From Portulaca oleracea (Eukaryota; Streptophyta; Magnoliopsida; Caryophyllales; Portulacaceae): 64,000 nt of DNA. Of this stretch, positions 53,304 to 64,000 are shown one piece after another; position 1 is the first letter of the stretch; each line of letters starts with the position of its first letter. The notes under the pieces were generated by a model. It was not told the DNA's origin, did no database searches, and worked only from the letters and a program-made list of their open reading frames with translations. Location of the stretch: contig CM055875.1 in the NCBI GenBank assembly GCA_029582165.1, positions 23,381,144-23,445,143 of the forward strand, read 5' to 3'. The position numbers and the translations under genes are program-made.

Positions 53304-54180
53304 TGAACCTTTGATATAATGAACCACCCTCTTTGCTGCATCCATATGTTCTTCCTTTGGGTTCTACATAAACTGAGAAAGGACATGAACTACATATGTG
53401 ATGTCTAGCCTGGTCATAGTTAAATAAATAGATCAATCTTCCTACAAGTATTATGTATGAGGTTGGATCTTGTAGAGCCTTTCCTTGAGCAAAGGCAAGC
53501 TTATGATTTTTCTCTATAGGAAAGGTTGTAGGTTTGGCACCGAGGAGGGTACATTCATCCACTATCTCAGAAGCGTACTTACACTAACAAAAGAAAAGGC
53601 CCCGTTGAATTCGGCCTACCTGAATACCTATGAAATACTTTAGAGGACCAAGATCCTTAATGCCAAAGAACTCATCCAAATAAGTCTCAAACTCTTGACA
53701 TTCTTGAACATTATTAGTACCAAGTATAATGTCATCAATGTAAACATGAAGTTCCATAAAAACGCCTTCCTTTTCATATGTGAATAACGAATAGTCGGCA
53801 TAAGATTTCACATATCCATACTCACAGAGCTTAAAGGACAGATTTGTAAATTGTTGTGTAGGAGCTTGTTTTAATACATAAAGTGACTTTCCTAGTCTGC
53901 AGACTTTATTTTGTGTAGAGGCTTTATAACCTAGCAGCAGCTTCATGTACACCTCTTCATCAATATCACCATGTAAAAATGCGTTGTTCATATGTAACTT
54001 GTGTAGATCCCAACCTTTAGGGATACCAACATAAAGAAAACATCGAATTCTTGTCATCTTAGCAACTGGTGCAAAAGTTTTGTCGTAATCGATACCTTCT
54101 TCCTCATTATCTCCGCGAATGACTAGTCTAGCCTTGTATTTTTAAATGGATCCATCTGCATTACATTTGACTTGATAGGC
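53304..54180 (-). pseudogene. Copia element G: reverse transcriptase
   Basis: Minus-strand Ty1/copia RT: KARLVIRGDNEEEGIDYDKT, FAPVAKMTRIR, GWDLHKLHMNNAFLHGDIDE, the catalytic box VYIDDIILGTN, LGPLKYFIGIQVGRIQRGLF, and LLGAKPTTFPIEKNHKLA. A stop near 53583 and a frameshift near 53400 break it. At 53303 it runs into the B2 duplication CCAAG and resumes at 42045 with RNase H. The 5' side is cut by element H at 54181. Confidence 0.88.
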
Positions 54181-55626
54181 TGACAAGGCCACAAGCGCAA
54201 GATGTACGTAGTAGCACATCAAGGTTGATCCCAGGGACGCAATTAGCAGCAAAGAAAACTATCTCTAATGTGATTGGTAAGCTAATCAGGTTTTGGGTTT
54301 CAGAATGGTCTAATCAGCTAAACAGAACTAATAAAGAAAGGAAAATCAATAAAAGATTCTATCAAGAGAGAAAGACTTCTGAGAGATGCTAACCTAATAA
54401 CGAGTTCGATTATTAAAACCTAGCTTGCACAATCATATATTCAAGAACGAATCAAGAACGACAACCATAAGAACTTTACTGCTCTTTCGATGCTAATAGA
54501 ATTACCTCGATTAACGTAAATTACAACTTTCATATGCTTTTTAAGTAAATCAAAGTTGAAGGTCTGAAATATTCTGGTTATCAAAAGGTTCCCTAGTTTG
54601 CTATTCTTTTCTCAAATTTCACAAAACGAGGTAGAAAGGTTGGTAGTCAGATTATCCTAATTCACCTTTCAGTACTTCTAAGATTAATCTCAAATTACAA
54701 GCATTCTAGGCCTAAAAAACACTCATAAACATGAAAAACACAACCTTCTATTGATTCAAATCAAGAATTCATGCACAAACTAATAACATTCAATAAAACT
54801 ACATTGTTTCGGGTCGCAAAACCCTAAAATTCAAGGAAACTAATCACTCATATTCAATGAAAACACGAAAGAAGTTCCAAACATCATGATTGATTCTCAA
54901 AACAAAGAAAGAAATCGAAGAAGAAAGATAACTACGAAGAGTACAACCGTTTAGTCTTTCGATCCTGGGGCGAACTCTTTCTCGTGAGCGTTGATGATTT
55001 CCTCTCGAATCTTGATCTTTGCTTCTCTTCGAATCGATCTCAATCTTGAATCTTGATGGAGGTTTTTGGAGCAGAGGGATGGATTTTAGGTTTTGCCCTC
55101 TCTTGAAAGGGTGGATGATTGAATGGTAGATGATTGGTAGATGAATGGTGAATGAATGGAATGAATGAATGCCCCTCTAACCGTCGCTTGCCTCTCTTTT
55201 CTTCACGTGAAGCCAGCCACGGACCGTGGCCAACACCATGGCCTGCCTAGCCGTGGTGGCCGCTGCCTACTTTTTCTCTTCCTTCACTTCCCGAAACGAG
55301 CTAGCGCAAATGAGCTGAACTGCCACAGATCGTGGCCATCACCACAGTCAGACCGTGGTGTGTGCTTCCCGACCGTTTCTTGCTCCTTTCCGTCCCAAAA
55401 TTTACCACGGATCGGGGTTGACATGTAGAGGCCCATGGTGACTTTACTCTTGCCTGAAGTTGAGAGAAAGTTGGTGTTTTGGCCTCAAAACCTACAAATT
55501 CACATAAAAAACAACAACACCAAGTGTATTAGGGAAATCGGAATATACATCAAGTTTCACACTCAAAACTATCCCTAATTCACTATTGAAAACCCCCAAA
55601 AACATAGTCATGAAAAGCAGTTATCA
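54181..55626 (-). repeat. 3' LTR of element H, 1446 bp
   Basis: Element orientation TGATAACTGCTTTTCATGAC ... GTGGCCTTGTCA. The outer part has several ACCGTGG/CCACGGT words (55215-55410), similar to those of element C. The rest is AT-rich and non-coding. Confidence 0.75.
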
Positions 55627-57641
55627 AATCCCCCCATGCTTACTCCTAGCTTGTCCCTAAGCAAGTACAAGACTCAAAAATGAAAGGACTCAAAAGGGAA
55701 AGTACTCGCACCTCCTACAACAAAAGGGCATATCAGAAAGCCAAAGCAAACATACACAAAAGGACTCCCTAGCGATATTAAGAATCAAATTGAGACAAAG
55801 ATTGTTGTTCGAAAAAGAATTACAAGTCAAGAAACAATACAACCAATCTATCACAACTCATATGCAATCAAGTTCCATTCACATGCTTGGCGAACTAGTT
55901 GGGAACGGTAGGACATCACTTTAGGGTATGTGGATCACTCCCCTCGTGTGGTTGTAAAAGATATGATAGTTCGCTCAAAACCTTCAACCAATGTATGCAA
56001 ACTACCATAACCTTGACAAGACTCTCAGTTCTCTACCGCTATAGACAATATGCACAAATGTTAATCATGAGGACTTTTCAAGGGTTGTAATGGGGCTTAG
56101 GTGTAGGGTAAGGAGGGAATTCATTTGGGAAATGTGGAGCAAAAGAGCCAAGGACCTAAAGAGCAACATTCCCATAGCATAAAACACAACACCTCTTACA
56201 TCACACCGCAATGAAGAACAAGTGTATCCCCATCGAAGAAGAGCTAGGGAAGAGTCGACATAAGCAAGAAGACCACCATGCTAATCACCTTATTCCTCAG
56301 AACTTTTTTCTCTTTTTTTTAAAATTTCTTTCTTATGTTTTTTTTTCCAAAATTTTACTCTTTTTTGTTGGTGAATAACATGGATACAAAAGGAGCGACT
56401 CATTTCACATTAACAAACAACCTCGAATGAAAAGAAGGGATAAACAATGATCTAGAATAACATTCCCCTCATCAAGCTCTCAACCAAGGAAGTCGCCAAA
56501 CCAATATACTACAAAACTGCCCCCCCCAACTGAATTGTTGCTCCACTAACTTGGCTAAAATAGTATGAGAACAGGCCAAGGGCACGTAATATGGTAAACG
56601 ACAAGACATGAAAGATGGTTAGTAAAGGGCTAGCAAAAAAGGGTCATATTGTTAGGTGGCTTTTTGGCTTTGTTGCTACAATATGGGCCTTAATCATATT
56701 AACACAATGCACAAGTCAAATGCAGTTTCAAAGAGAGTCAAATCAAGTTCTAGAGATGCGAACATGGTAAGGTCACACTCAAAAAAATGAGAATATAAAA
56801 GTGATAGTCTCTTAGGCTAAAAAAGCTCACGGGTTAACCTACCGCAATCGCTACAATCTAGTTCCTTTGATGTACCAAATACAAAAATTTATTATTGTAC
56901 ATAAGAATCATTCAAGACTGGATGAATCACAAACAAAACAAAGCAACCTAAATCAAATAAGCAACCAAGTCTCTTTCATCATCTGCATCAAGCCAGAAAT
57001 CACAAGAGTACATACTTGCAATGACACTCCAAACACACACCTCATCATCATGGGAGGGATTTTTGAAACCAAAAACTATCCTAATTTTTATTTGTTTTTA
57101 AACTTTTAGCAAGAAAGCAAGAAAACTACTCCGATATGCCACCTAGATGCAAATTCAAAGCCTAGCAAACCCAAAAAGAAACTAACAAATATGCAACTAT
57201 AAACGTCAGTCTCACTCAAGCACATGATCTCAAAACAGTCAACCCAATCCCCATGCTTGGACAAAGCATTGTCCATAATGCATTTCGAGTAAGGGTAGCA
57301 TGCACAAGAGGGGAACGACATAATGCATCACACTCAAAGGGGAAGGGAAAAAAAAGAAGAAAAATAAAGGGACAAAATAGAAAGAACTCACCAGGTTAGG
57401 TGCAGGACGCACTTAAACTATATCTTCTTCAGGAAAAGGTCATTGGGAGCATCAACCACTCCATCAAGACCTTATGGCTAAGCGATCACCTCAGATGCAG
57501 TCAAAGCCCTTAGAAGCTTGTCAAACTCGGCAGCATGTGGTTCACAAGCCTGCTGATAAGAGAGCAACAAAATACTAATAGCAAAGAACGTTAGTCGCGC
57601 TCTCTTAAATAAGTCAAAAGTACTAGAAAAAACAAATGAAT
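55627..57641 (-). other. Polypurine tract and non-coding 3' region of element H
   Basis: AATCCCCCCATGC at 55627 is the polypurine tract in reverse, preceded in element orientation by GGGACAAGCTAGGAGTAAGC, a box related to the one in element C. The remaining 2 kb shows no supported gene. Confidence 0.65.
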
Positions 57642-58000
57642 CAAAATAAGCCAAAAAATTGCTGGGGGTGCCCCTCATCTTTTTTAGCTGACTCGCGGGT
57701 CACAACTTTTTTTAATGCATTCCCAGGTCACATTAAACTTAAATAACTAGGGGGTGACATTCTGGCGTGTTTTGGCCGGAATCATTGAAAAGTCTGATTT
57801 GCCTTTCAAAAAATAAGTGAAGTGTCCAATTTGCCCTTGATTAAGCTCCTCTTTGATCGATTCCTTCTCTCTCAGTCTGAACCCCCATAATCTGATTTCA
57901 ACTCTGCACCCCAAAACCCATGATTTGTACAGAATGATTGAGAAGTTGGTCATACACACTAGCAAAACACATGATTTTCTCCCTCAAAACCTTTTTCCGG

Positions 58001-58246
58001 CTACGTCCTCGCCGGAGTGGAACCCTCCAGCGTGGCAACATTGGTGTCTTCTGGCGGAGTAACGTAAGCAGCGGCGGTGTTCAGAGCATCCCCCAGAAAT
58101 TTTCCGGCCACAGCCGCCACAATGGTGAGGCCGATGGCGGCGGTGACGGTGGGGTAGCTGACCGGAATCCGACCGCGCTGGTGGAGGGTCTCCCCCAGAT
58201 GGTGGTCAGGGGGCCGCTTTGAGGCTTCAACTCCAGCGACCTTCAC
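58001..58246 (-). pseudogene. Unidentified coding-like segment inside the Pack-MULE
   Basis: An open minus-strand frame of 81 codons in GC-rich DNA, with an Ala/Val-rich hydrophobic stretch (TVTAAIGLTIVAAVAGKFLG). It could be part of a captured gene, or a chance frame in GC-rich sequence. I do not recognise it. Confidence 0.3.
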
Positions 58247-58399
58247 CTGATTTCAACTCCAAGTACTCATCCGCTACTACTTTTACATCCTGATTTCAAC
58301 TCTGCACCCCAAACCCATTAATCTCCCTTTATTCTTACTCCAAGCATTCGAATATTTCAATTCAATCAGTGGCCTGGGTTGGTAATAGGGATGCACCGA

Positions 58400-58710
58400 T
58401 AAAAAATCAAAATGGGTTTGTTACCATTGGGAATGAAGGGTTTCTTGCTCCCATGGAACGCCTTCATCACGGTCGTCAATTACTTCCCGATCGGAGCGTC
58501 GATCGCGTCTTCGCCGTCGGATACATGACGCTGGTGCTGATTTCTCTTCTTGTCATCGTGTTTTTTGGCCGGAGATCCGTCGGCGCGTGGGTCCAGATCA
58601 ACGTGGGGCTGGTGATGTTCGTGTGTCTTGTGGTGGTTCCGATGATGGATGTGGTGAATACGAAAGGGGAGAGTGGTGATGGATGTGGTGAATTTGCCAT
58701 AGATAGAGTT
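58400..58710 (+). pseudogene. Captured fragment of an equilibrative nucleoside transporter (ENT1-like)
   Basis: Two frames together resemble the first membrane segments of plant ENT1-type transporters. First GFLLPWNAFITVVNYF (about 58439-58486), then after a frameshift SVDRVFAVGYMTLVLISLLV and INVGLVMFVCLVVVPMMDVV. The PWNAFIT motif after a first helix and the SVDRVFAV motif before helix 2 are recognisable in the family. ENT proteins move nucleosides across membranes. This piece covers perhaps a fifth of a transporter and cannot work. The parent gene is not in the window. Confidence 0.75.
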
Positions 58711-58984
58711 GAGAAAAGAGTTCAGAGATGAAGAAAAGAGGGGAAGAGAATTATGGAGGAAGAGAGATTGAATGGCAGACCAGGTTAAATTAAAGAGAAA
58801 AATAAGGGTACATTCGTTATTTTCAACATATTTAGCCGGATTTCAGTCAAAATAATCGGAATGTCACCCCCTAGTCACTTAAGTAAGTTTAATGTCACCT
58901 GGGAATGCATTAAAAAAAAGTTGTGACCCGCGAGTCAGTTAAAAAAGATGTGTGGCACCCCTTAGCAATTTTTTCCAAAATAAG

Positions 58985-59689
58985 TTGTCCACATGATTTT
59001 TCTAGCTGAGTCCTCTAGGCATTTATAATATAGATCAAGATAGGGATGAAACCCTCCTAAAGTGCCTAAGGACAAATCAAGAACATTGTTGGTCCCCTCA
59101 ATCATAGTCACATCACAAGAGTCAGCAACACATCCCACATCAACATGAACATCAATGGTCTTTTCACAAGGAATGGGCTCCTCAAGGTTCTTAGGGGCAA
59201 AGGAAGGTGGTGAAAAAAGTATAGAAGCATGGAATACATCATCAGATTCTTTTCTTAAAGGATCCAATCCACCCACAAACCCCTCACAAGACTCCTCATT
59301 AGTGTATCAATTGAACCATAACAAAAATCATCATCATTCCTAGCATCAAACCCTTGGGGTTCACTCACCTCAATCTCCGTCGACTGAAAAGAAGATAATG
59401 ATGCATTATGAGAAGCAAAGACACCATCATTAGTGTCTAGGTAAGCTAGGATGAGAAGGAGCAACAATGGGCAAGGATGCCTTAAAAGGGTCAACTTTTC
59501 ATCTAGACTATCTTCTAATTTATCTTGTTGCTCATGCACTGCCCTCATCAAAATCTGAAGTCTGGCTAAACTAGGGCATGTAGAATCATCATGGTTAAGA
59601 GAACAACATAAACGACAAGGAGGCAAACAATGGGGTTGAGTGTATAATCTAACATGAGATGCTTAGGGATTGGGGAAAGAGTAACCAGA
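58985..59689 (-). pseudogene. Gag remnant of element H, part 2
   Basis: Minus-strand frame with a zinc-knuckle-like CRLCCSLNHDDSTC, then LARLQILMRAVHEQQDKLED and an acidic tail with stops. It continues the frame at 63049-63304 when the solo LTR is removed. It is the part following the capsid in Athila-like gag. Confidence 0.6.
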
Positions 59690-59694
59690 TGCAC

Positions 59695-62442
59695 TGTAAC
59701 GACCCGCCCTAAAACACATATTAATTAAATTATAATTATCTTGATTAACCCAAATTACGCTATTAAAATCTTTTCGTTTTATTTTATTATTATTACTACT
59801 TTTTTTGTGGCGACAGGTCTCGAGCAAGGAGGCGGCTAAATGGGTCGGTTATAATATTTTATATACGTATTACCACAGTTGATAAAGTATTCTTACCCTA
59901 CATAATTACTACCATGAGTTTATGGCTATTTATTCATTTTTGAGATAAGTTATATAATTTATTTTACGATTCTCGATTTTACGATTTTAACCGAGGAAGG
60001 TTATATTGATTTTAATTTCCGTTTCGATTACGACTTATATTATCCAACCTTCCTAATTACATTTTATCATTCAATTTATTCTACTAGTATAATCCTACCA
60101 ATTTATTTTATTTTACTTCAATATAAGTTAATTTTATTTAACTCCCAATGATTTTATCCGGTTTTATATCAATTAATCTTATCTAGTGTGATACCAATTT
60201 ATCTTACCTAGTCTTCTTAATTATTTTGTCTAGCTTAATTTATAATTAGATGGGGTGAAATTAGTTTGGATGATTTAATTTTTTTTTAGAGGGGTGTTTA
60301 ATTTGTATAAGGGGGATGAGTTAGAGCCTTAGTACATTTTATTTTCAGACAAAAACTCAACCCAATTCTTTACTCCTTCTCCATCTCCTCGCCAGGCCAC
60401 AGCCTCTGCCCCCTGCCCTTGTGCCTCTGTCCGGCCAACTTTCCGGCGCCGGACGGTGGGTCATCAGCGGCGGAGTGGGCGAGCCACCCCTCGTCCCTCC
60501 TCTACTCTTCTCTTGTTTTTCTCCTTCAATTTCTTCACCAAGTGGTATAATATCCAAATCCTAACTCAAGCTTTTATATTCCTAATCTGATTTTCATGTT
60601 TAAATTGTGTATCTTTGATGTTCTTCATCTCTTTTAAGGTTCTTAAGCATGAATTTATATTGTGGTTAAATTAGGGTTTGAATTTGAGTTTGATACATGT
60701 GAATGTGAGTTGATTTTGAGTGTTTAATGTTGTATTCTTGTTGCATGTGAGTTTTATGGTCATGTTTAAGCAAGTTTAAGTGTTTAATTTCTGGAAAATC
60801 CATGGATGTTAGTTAATTTGAAGTTTAATTGGGAATTGATACAAATTGGAGACAAAGAAAACCATGCATGTTGGTTTAGAGGGTCAAATAAGTTTCTGGG
60901 TACAAATTTGGTTTTTACAGAGGACTAAAAGTGTGAGTTTGGCCCAGATTTTTACTTAAAAAGATAGCTTAAGTCATTATGTAACTATGGGCTTTGGAAT
61001 TTCGAGAATCCGTTATGTGTAGCTCGAGTTATGAGCAAAACCGTGAAGGGGTATAAATTGTATACGAATCAGAGTCAGTAGCTTGAGGAAAATTTTCCAT
61101 CCATTTAGAGTTTTTATTGGTTCTAGTGGTAAACATAAAAGTTTTAGGTGACGTTTTCAGCTTTCCGGAAATGTATGGTTTGCCTTCATCCGATATCGGG
61201 AGTAAAAGATATGGGGTCGGGACTGAAGGTTGTCAATTAAGTTTCTGCCCAGAAAATTCAATAGTAAATTGGGATTTTGTGAACCAATTTCAATCATTTA
61301 AGAGATTCTATTGGTTTGGAGACTCTTGGGTCAATATTAGGATGTTCAAGAGGTGTTTTCTAAGTTGAAAATGCTATCTTTTGAAAGTTAATGTTATTTA
61401 TCAAAGTTATGTTCTTTTAGCTAAGATTGAGAGTTTAAGTTATACAATGGAAATCGTTTCTAAGTTTGGAGTTTGGAATGTTTCATTAGTATAAAAGTTC
61501 TTTGGATCATGATAATTCCAGGATATAATCCTTCTCTATTGCATAATTCCAATTCACCTTTCAAACACTTCCAAAATCCTTTAATCCATCGTTGTAAATC
61601 CTTCTTCGTCGCTTGACGATATATCCGAAAAATCAAGAACTCTCTAATTTTCATTCTAGCTTTTCATTTCCTTAATTTTCCACATTCTATCAATATGATC
61701 TCCTTAAATCATTCTATAAGTTATAAGCTATTCATCGTTTATTTTCAAGCCTTTATGTGTTCGTATCAAAAGTTCAAGTCGAAAGTTTTGATTTCCGAAA
61801 ATCCAACTACTGTTTCTGTCCGGGCTATTTTTCAAGCCTTTCCTTTCATTTTTGGACCTCGGTTCTGTTGACAAAGTTGTTGAACTTAATTTTCCCTATT
61901 CCGGGAAGTACTCGTTTGTTTAATTCCGAGTTTTCTAGCCTGAGTTATGCTAAAAAATTCTATTTCTTAAAAATTTGAAATTTTCTTTCTAAGTTATTAC
62001 GTTCGTAGTTTCTATTTTACTTAACGTTTGAAACTCACGAAGAACCTTATTCGGTTCTCCACTTTATACTTCTTTTATCTTAGTTTCCAAGCCGTCCAAG
62101 CCATCCCGAGGCCGAGACGCGCCACCTATCTTCGCTTCAAGTCAAGGTACGCAAATTGTCCAACTTTTATCATTCAAGCACGTTACAATGCTTATTCATA
62201 TCAATTTATATCATGATCTATGTCACACATTATTATTTTCAAAAGTGGTCCCGCCATATTATTATAATTCTAGCTAGTCACGTGAAGTGCTAGCCTTTAT
62301 TCATCTATAGGGTGCTCGATCGAGTGACGGACACGGCGATGTCAGGTGCATAGCGATCACCCAACCCAAACTCCAGATCGGTTTGGGGCGTGCGCGTGTT
62401 AGGTGCTTTGCACCAGATCGTAAGGGATACCACTCTATTTTC

Positions 62443-62485
<43 letters not shown>

Positions 62486-63043
62486 CATGTCTACTTTTAT
62501 ATGTTTATGTCTATGTCAAATCCATTTACTACATGTTTAGTCCTGTCCTCGTTTTCCAAATGATTTTAAACGCCGGCACTAAAACCGTTTTCGAATGGTT
62601 TGACGTGTTGGAGGTTTGTGTACTGAGTGTTTCCCCACTCACCTTTGCGTGTTTTCAATGTTTTGTTTTTAGGAGGTCCGAGCTCACAGGATAAAAGCAA
62701 GCAAAAGCAGAAGTTTTCCTCTCTGAGCAAGGTAGTCTTTGAGGGTGAGGGAAGCCGGTTTACCAAGTTATCTCAAGGGGTTAAGGACCTTTGATTCATG
62801 AAGAATCTTTAATCATACGTTATGTTATGTTTTATCTTATGGGTTGTATAAGTTATTTTCATAAGATGGGGTTGTTGAGATTGAAGTTAATCTTTATTGA
62901 GGTTTGTAGTTGTTGTTTCTGGTAGTTGTTGGCCTTGTCCCGAGTAGGGACGGCGATGCTCTGCACCACAGTGTTCATTACGATCACAGGGTTAATTATG
63001 GGTTATAGATAATCTTGTGATTATAGGGTGTTGGGGCGTTACA
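59695..63043 (+). repeat. Solo LTR, 3349 bp, TSD TGCAC
   Basis: TGTAACGACCC ... GGGGCGTTACA, with exact 5-bp duplications TGCAC (59690-59694 and 63044-63048). No internal coding region, primer site or second LTR, so it is a solo LTR left by recombination. Length and TGTAACG ends recall Tekay/Del-type chromoviruses. A (TA)n run lies at 62443-62484. ORFs inside it are not genes. Confidence 0.85.
62443..62484. repeat. (TA)n microsatellite in the solo LTR
   Basis: About 42 bases of TA. Confidence 0.95.
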
Positions 63044-63048
63044 TGCAC

Positions 63049-63410
63049 AATAGGAATTTTCAAAATCAGGAGTACTATCACGTGCAAGCCACTCAAGCAA
63101 ACTCCAAGCTTCATTAACAGTTTTAGTATAAAAACCAAAATACTCTAATAGAGTACGAGTCTCTATATTCACCCCCTTAACAACAATGCCAAGAATATCT
63201 GATTTCCTAGGCACAACATCACATGGAATAGGACATGCAAGTAATCGCTCGAAATAGTGCAAAAATAATTCCTGCTCAAATAGGGGAAAACTAAGAATTG
63301 CCATTTTTTTTTGTTTGTTTTTTTTTTAAAAATCAAAGATAAAAAGAAAAAGAAAAAGAAAGAAAAAGAAAACACCTTAGACAACCAAAGAGTATTCATT
63401 TAATGGCTGC
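63049..63410 (-). pseudogene. Gag remnant of element H, part 1
   Basis: Minus strand: FPLFEQELFLHYFERLLACP, then LLEYFGFYTKTVNEAWSLLE and WLARDSTPDFENSYC. These match the end of the capsid part of Athila-like gag (the 'DEAWDFLEWLA' region). The N-terminal capsid core seen in element C is missing here. Confidence 0.65.
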
Positions 63411-63421
63411 TAGGGACAGAG

Positions 63422-63439
63422 TCCCCGACAACGGTGTCA
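63422..63439 (-). other. Primer binding site of element H (tRNA-Asp-like, mutated)
   Basis: The reverse complement TGACACCGTTGTCGGGGA differs at three positions from the tRNA-Asp site TGGCGCCGTTGCCGGGGA. Confidence 0.7.
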
Positions 63440-63456
63440 AAAACTTGACAGGGCCG

Positions 63457-64000
63457 TGTAACGCCCCAACCTTAATCACAAGAGTAAGACTATACTTAGA
63501 AATCCCAAACCTGTGATTAGCGCAGCGGAACACCTTAGGTCGAGGCATTACCGCCGTCTCCCAAAAGAGACAAGGCAACAACCCAAAAGAACATCATTAA
63601 AACATATAAACATTACATACTATACTTCCAAAACATAACTTCATACTTAAAGATGAATCTCCAGAGCATAACCATCAAACTTTTAAACAACATTAAAGGA
63701 AACAAAGTACAACGCTTCTTCCATAAACATGGGTGCTTCAAAACACGCGACCCTCAAGTCGACGAGGATACTCCAGCCCTACCTACCTTGCTTGCAACAC
63801 GTGATTACCCCTGCTTGCCTTTACCTTTACCTTGGGTGCTCGGACCCCCTAAAACAAAACATTAAAAACATTGCGAAAAGTGAGTGGGAAACACTCGACG
63901 TAAACCTCCAACACGTCAAACCGTTCGAAAACGGTTTTAGTGCCGACATTTAAATTCATTTTGAAAACGGGAAAGGGGATATAAAACATTAACTTGAAAT
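63457..64000 (-). repeat. LTR J: related to the solo LTR, opposite orientation, cut by window end
   Basis: Begins TGTAACGCCCCAAC, the reverse complement of the solo LTR end. Later parts (CCTCCAACACGTCAAACCGT, AAAACGGTTTTAGTGCC) are the reverse complement of about 62565-62615. It interrupts the H 5' LTR 11 bases from its inner edge. Confidence 0.8.

Larger units (their letters stand above)
57651..58975. mobile_element. Pack-MULE: Mutator-like element carrying a gene fragment, 1325 bp
   Basis: Arms of about 115 bp (AAAAAATTGCTGGGGGTGCC ... and its inverted copy; both contain CTGACTCGCGGGTCACAACT). Exact 9-bp duplication CAAAATAAG at 57642-57650 and 58976-58984. The inside is GC-rich compared with the surroundings and holds an equilibrative nucleoside transporter fragment plus an unidentified coding-like segment. 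A direct repeat CTGATTTCAACTCTGCACCC occurs near 57892 and 58290. It has no transposase. Confidence 0.88.
54181..63456 (-). mobile_element. Element H: Athila-like LTR element without pol, with three later insertions
   Basis: Minus strand: the stub of a 5' LTR (63456-63446), a tRNA-Asp-like primer site, a gag remnant, a non-coding region, a polypurine tract and a 3' LTR (55626-54181). Both LTRs share TGACARGGCC at their inner or outer edge. After removing the MULE and the solo LTR the internal part is only about 3.1 kb and has no pol. TAGGC at 54176-54180 may be half of its target duplication. Confidence 0.78.

Noticed and set aside
58369..58731. A 120-codon plus-strand frame as a cellular membrane protein gene
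   Set aside because: It lies inside a TIR/TSD-bounded MULE and matches only part of an ENT transporter, with a frameshift.
61117..62216. Several 60-80 codon frames between 60.3 and 62.7 kb
   Set aside because: All fall inside the solo LTR and have no recognisable motif.

Overview
This window is nuclear DNA from a flowering plant, probably a eudicot. It carries one intron-rich cellular gene, a TSO1/CPP-type CXC transcription factor, set among nested plant transposable elements: Ty3/gypsy Tat-, chromovirus- and Athila-like elements, Ty1/copia, CACTA, MULE, hAT and Stowaway. A scrambled block of plastid DNA is also present. Some of the small repeats resemble ones common in Caryophyllales, but that placement is a guess.

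Layout. 1-10198 (minus) is a decayed Tat-lineage Ty3/gypsy element (A): gag, protease, RT, RNase H, a second RNase H and integrase, with an antisense extra ORF at the window start and one complete LTR at 8636-10198. A sits inside the 5' LTR of a small gag-protease-only element (B1, to 14945). B1 is fused to the 3' end of a diverged relative (D, 14946-16330). 16331-18536 and 23345-23870 are two halves of a second Tat element (E), split by a CACTA transposon (18540-23341, TSD TTT) that contains two large hairpins.

24.4-26.1 kb is an AT-rich spacer with a repeat fragment. 26203-31571 is the TSO1-like gene; a ten-exon model was assembled by eye and gives 774 codons in one frame. 31.6-38.4 kb is AT-rich intergenic DNA with several MITEs, two of them flanked by 9-bp target duplications. 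38.4-40.9 kb holds three consecutive TIR-bounded units separated by (TA)n arrays; the middle one contains joined pieces of plastid atpI, trnS, matK and ndhB.

40.9-64 kb is a nested stack. A copia fragment (K) is followed by a copia element (G). G is split by a second gag-protease-only element (B2, 42051-53298, TSD CCAAG). B2 in turn holds an Athila-like non-autonomous element (C, 45236-51717) and a hAT MITE. An Athila-like element without pol (H, 54181-63456) follows. H was itself hit by a MULE carrying a nucleoside-transporter fragment (57651-58975), by a 3.35-kb solo LTR (59695-63043, TSD TGCAC), and by an inverted LTR of a similar family at the right edge.

Most interesting points: (1) family B, an LTR retrotransposon coding only for Gag and protease, seen three times; (2) clusters of short family-specific GC-rich palindromes in the LTRs of unrelated families; (3) the (TA)n-separated TIR units, one with a plastid mosaic inside; (4) long near-perfect hairpins inside the CACTA element; (5) a MULE with a captured ENT transporter fragment. 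All calls come from reading the sequence by eye; no alignments or database searches were run.
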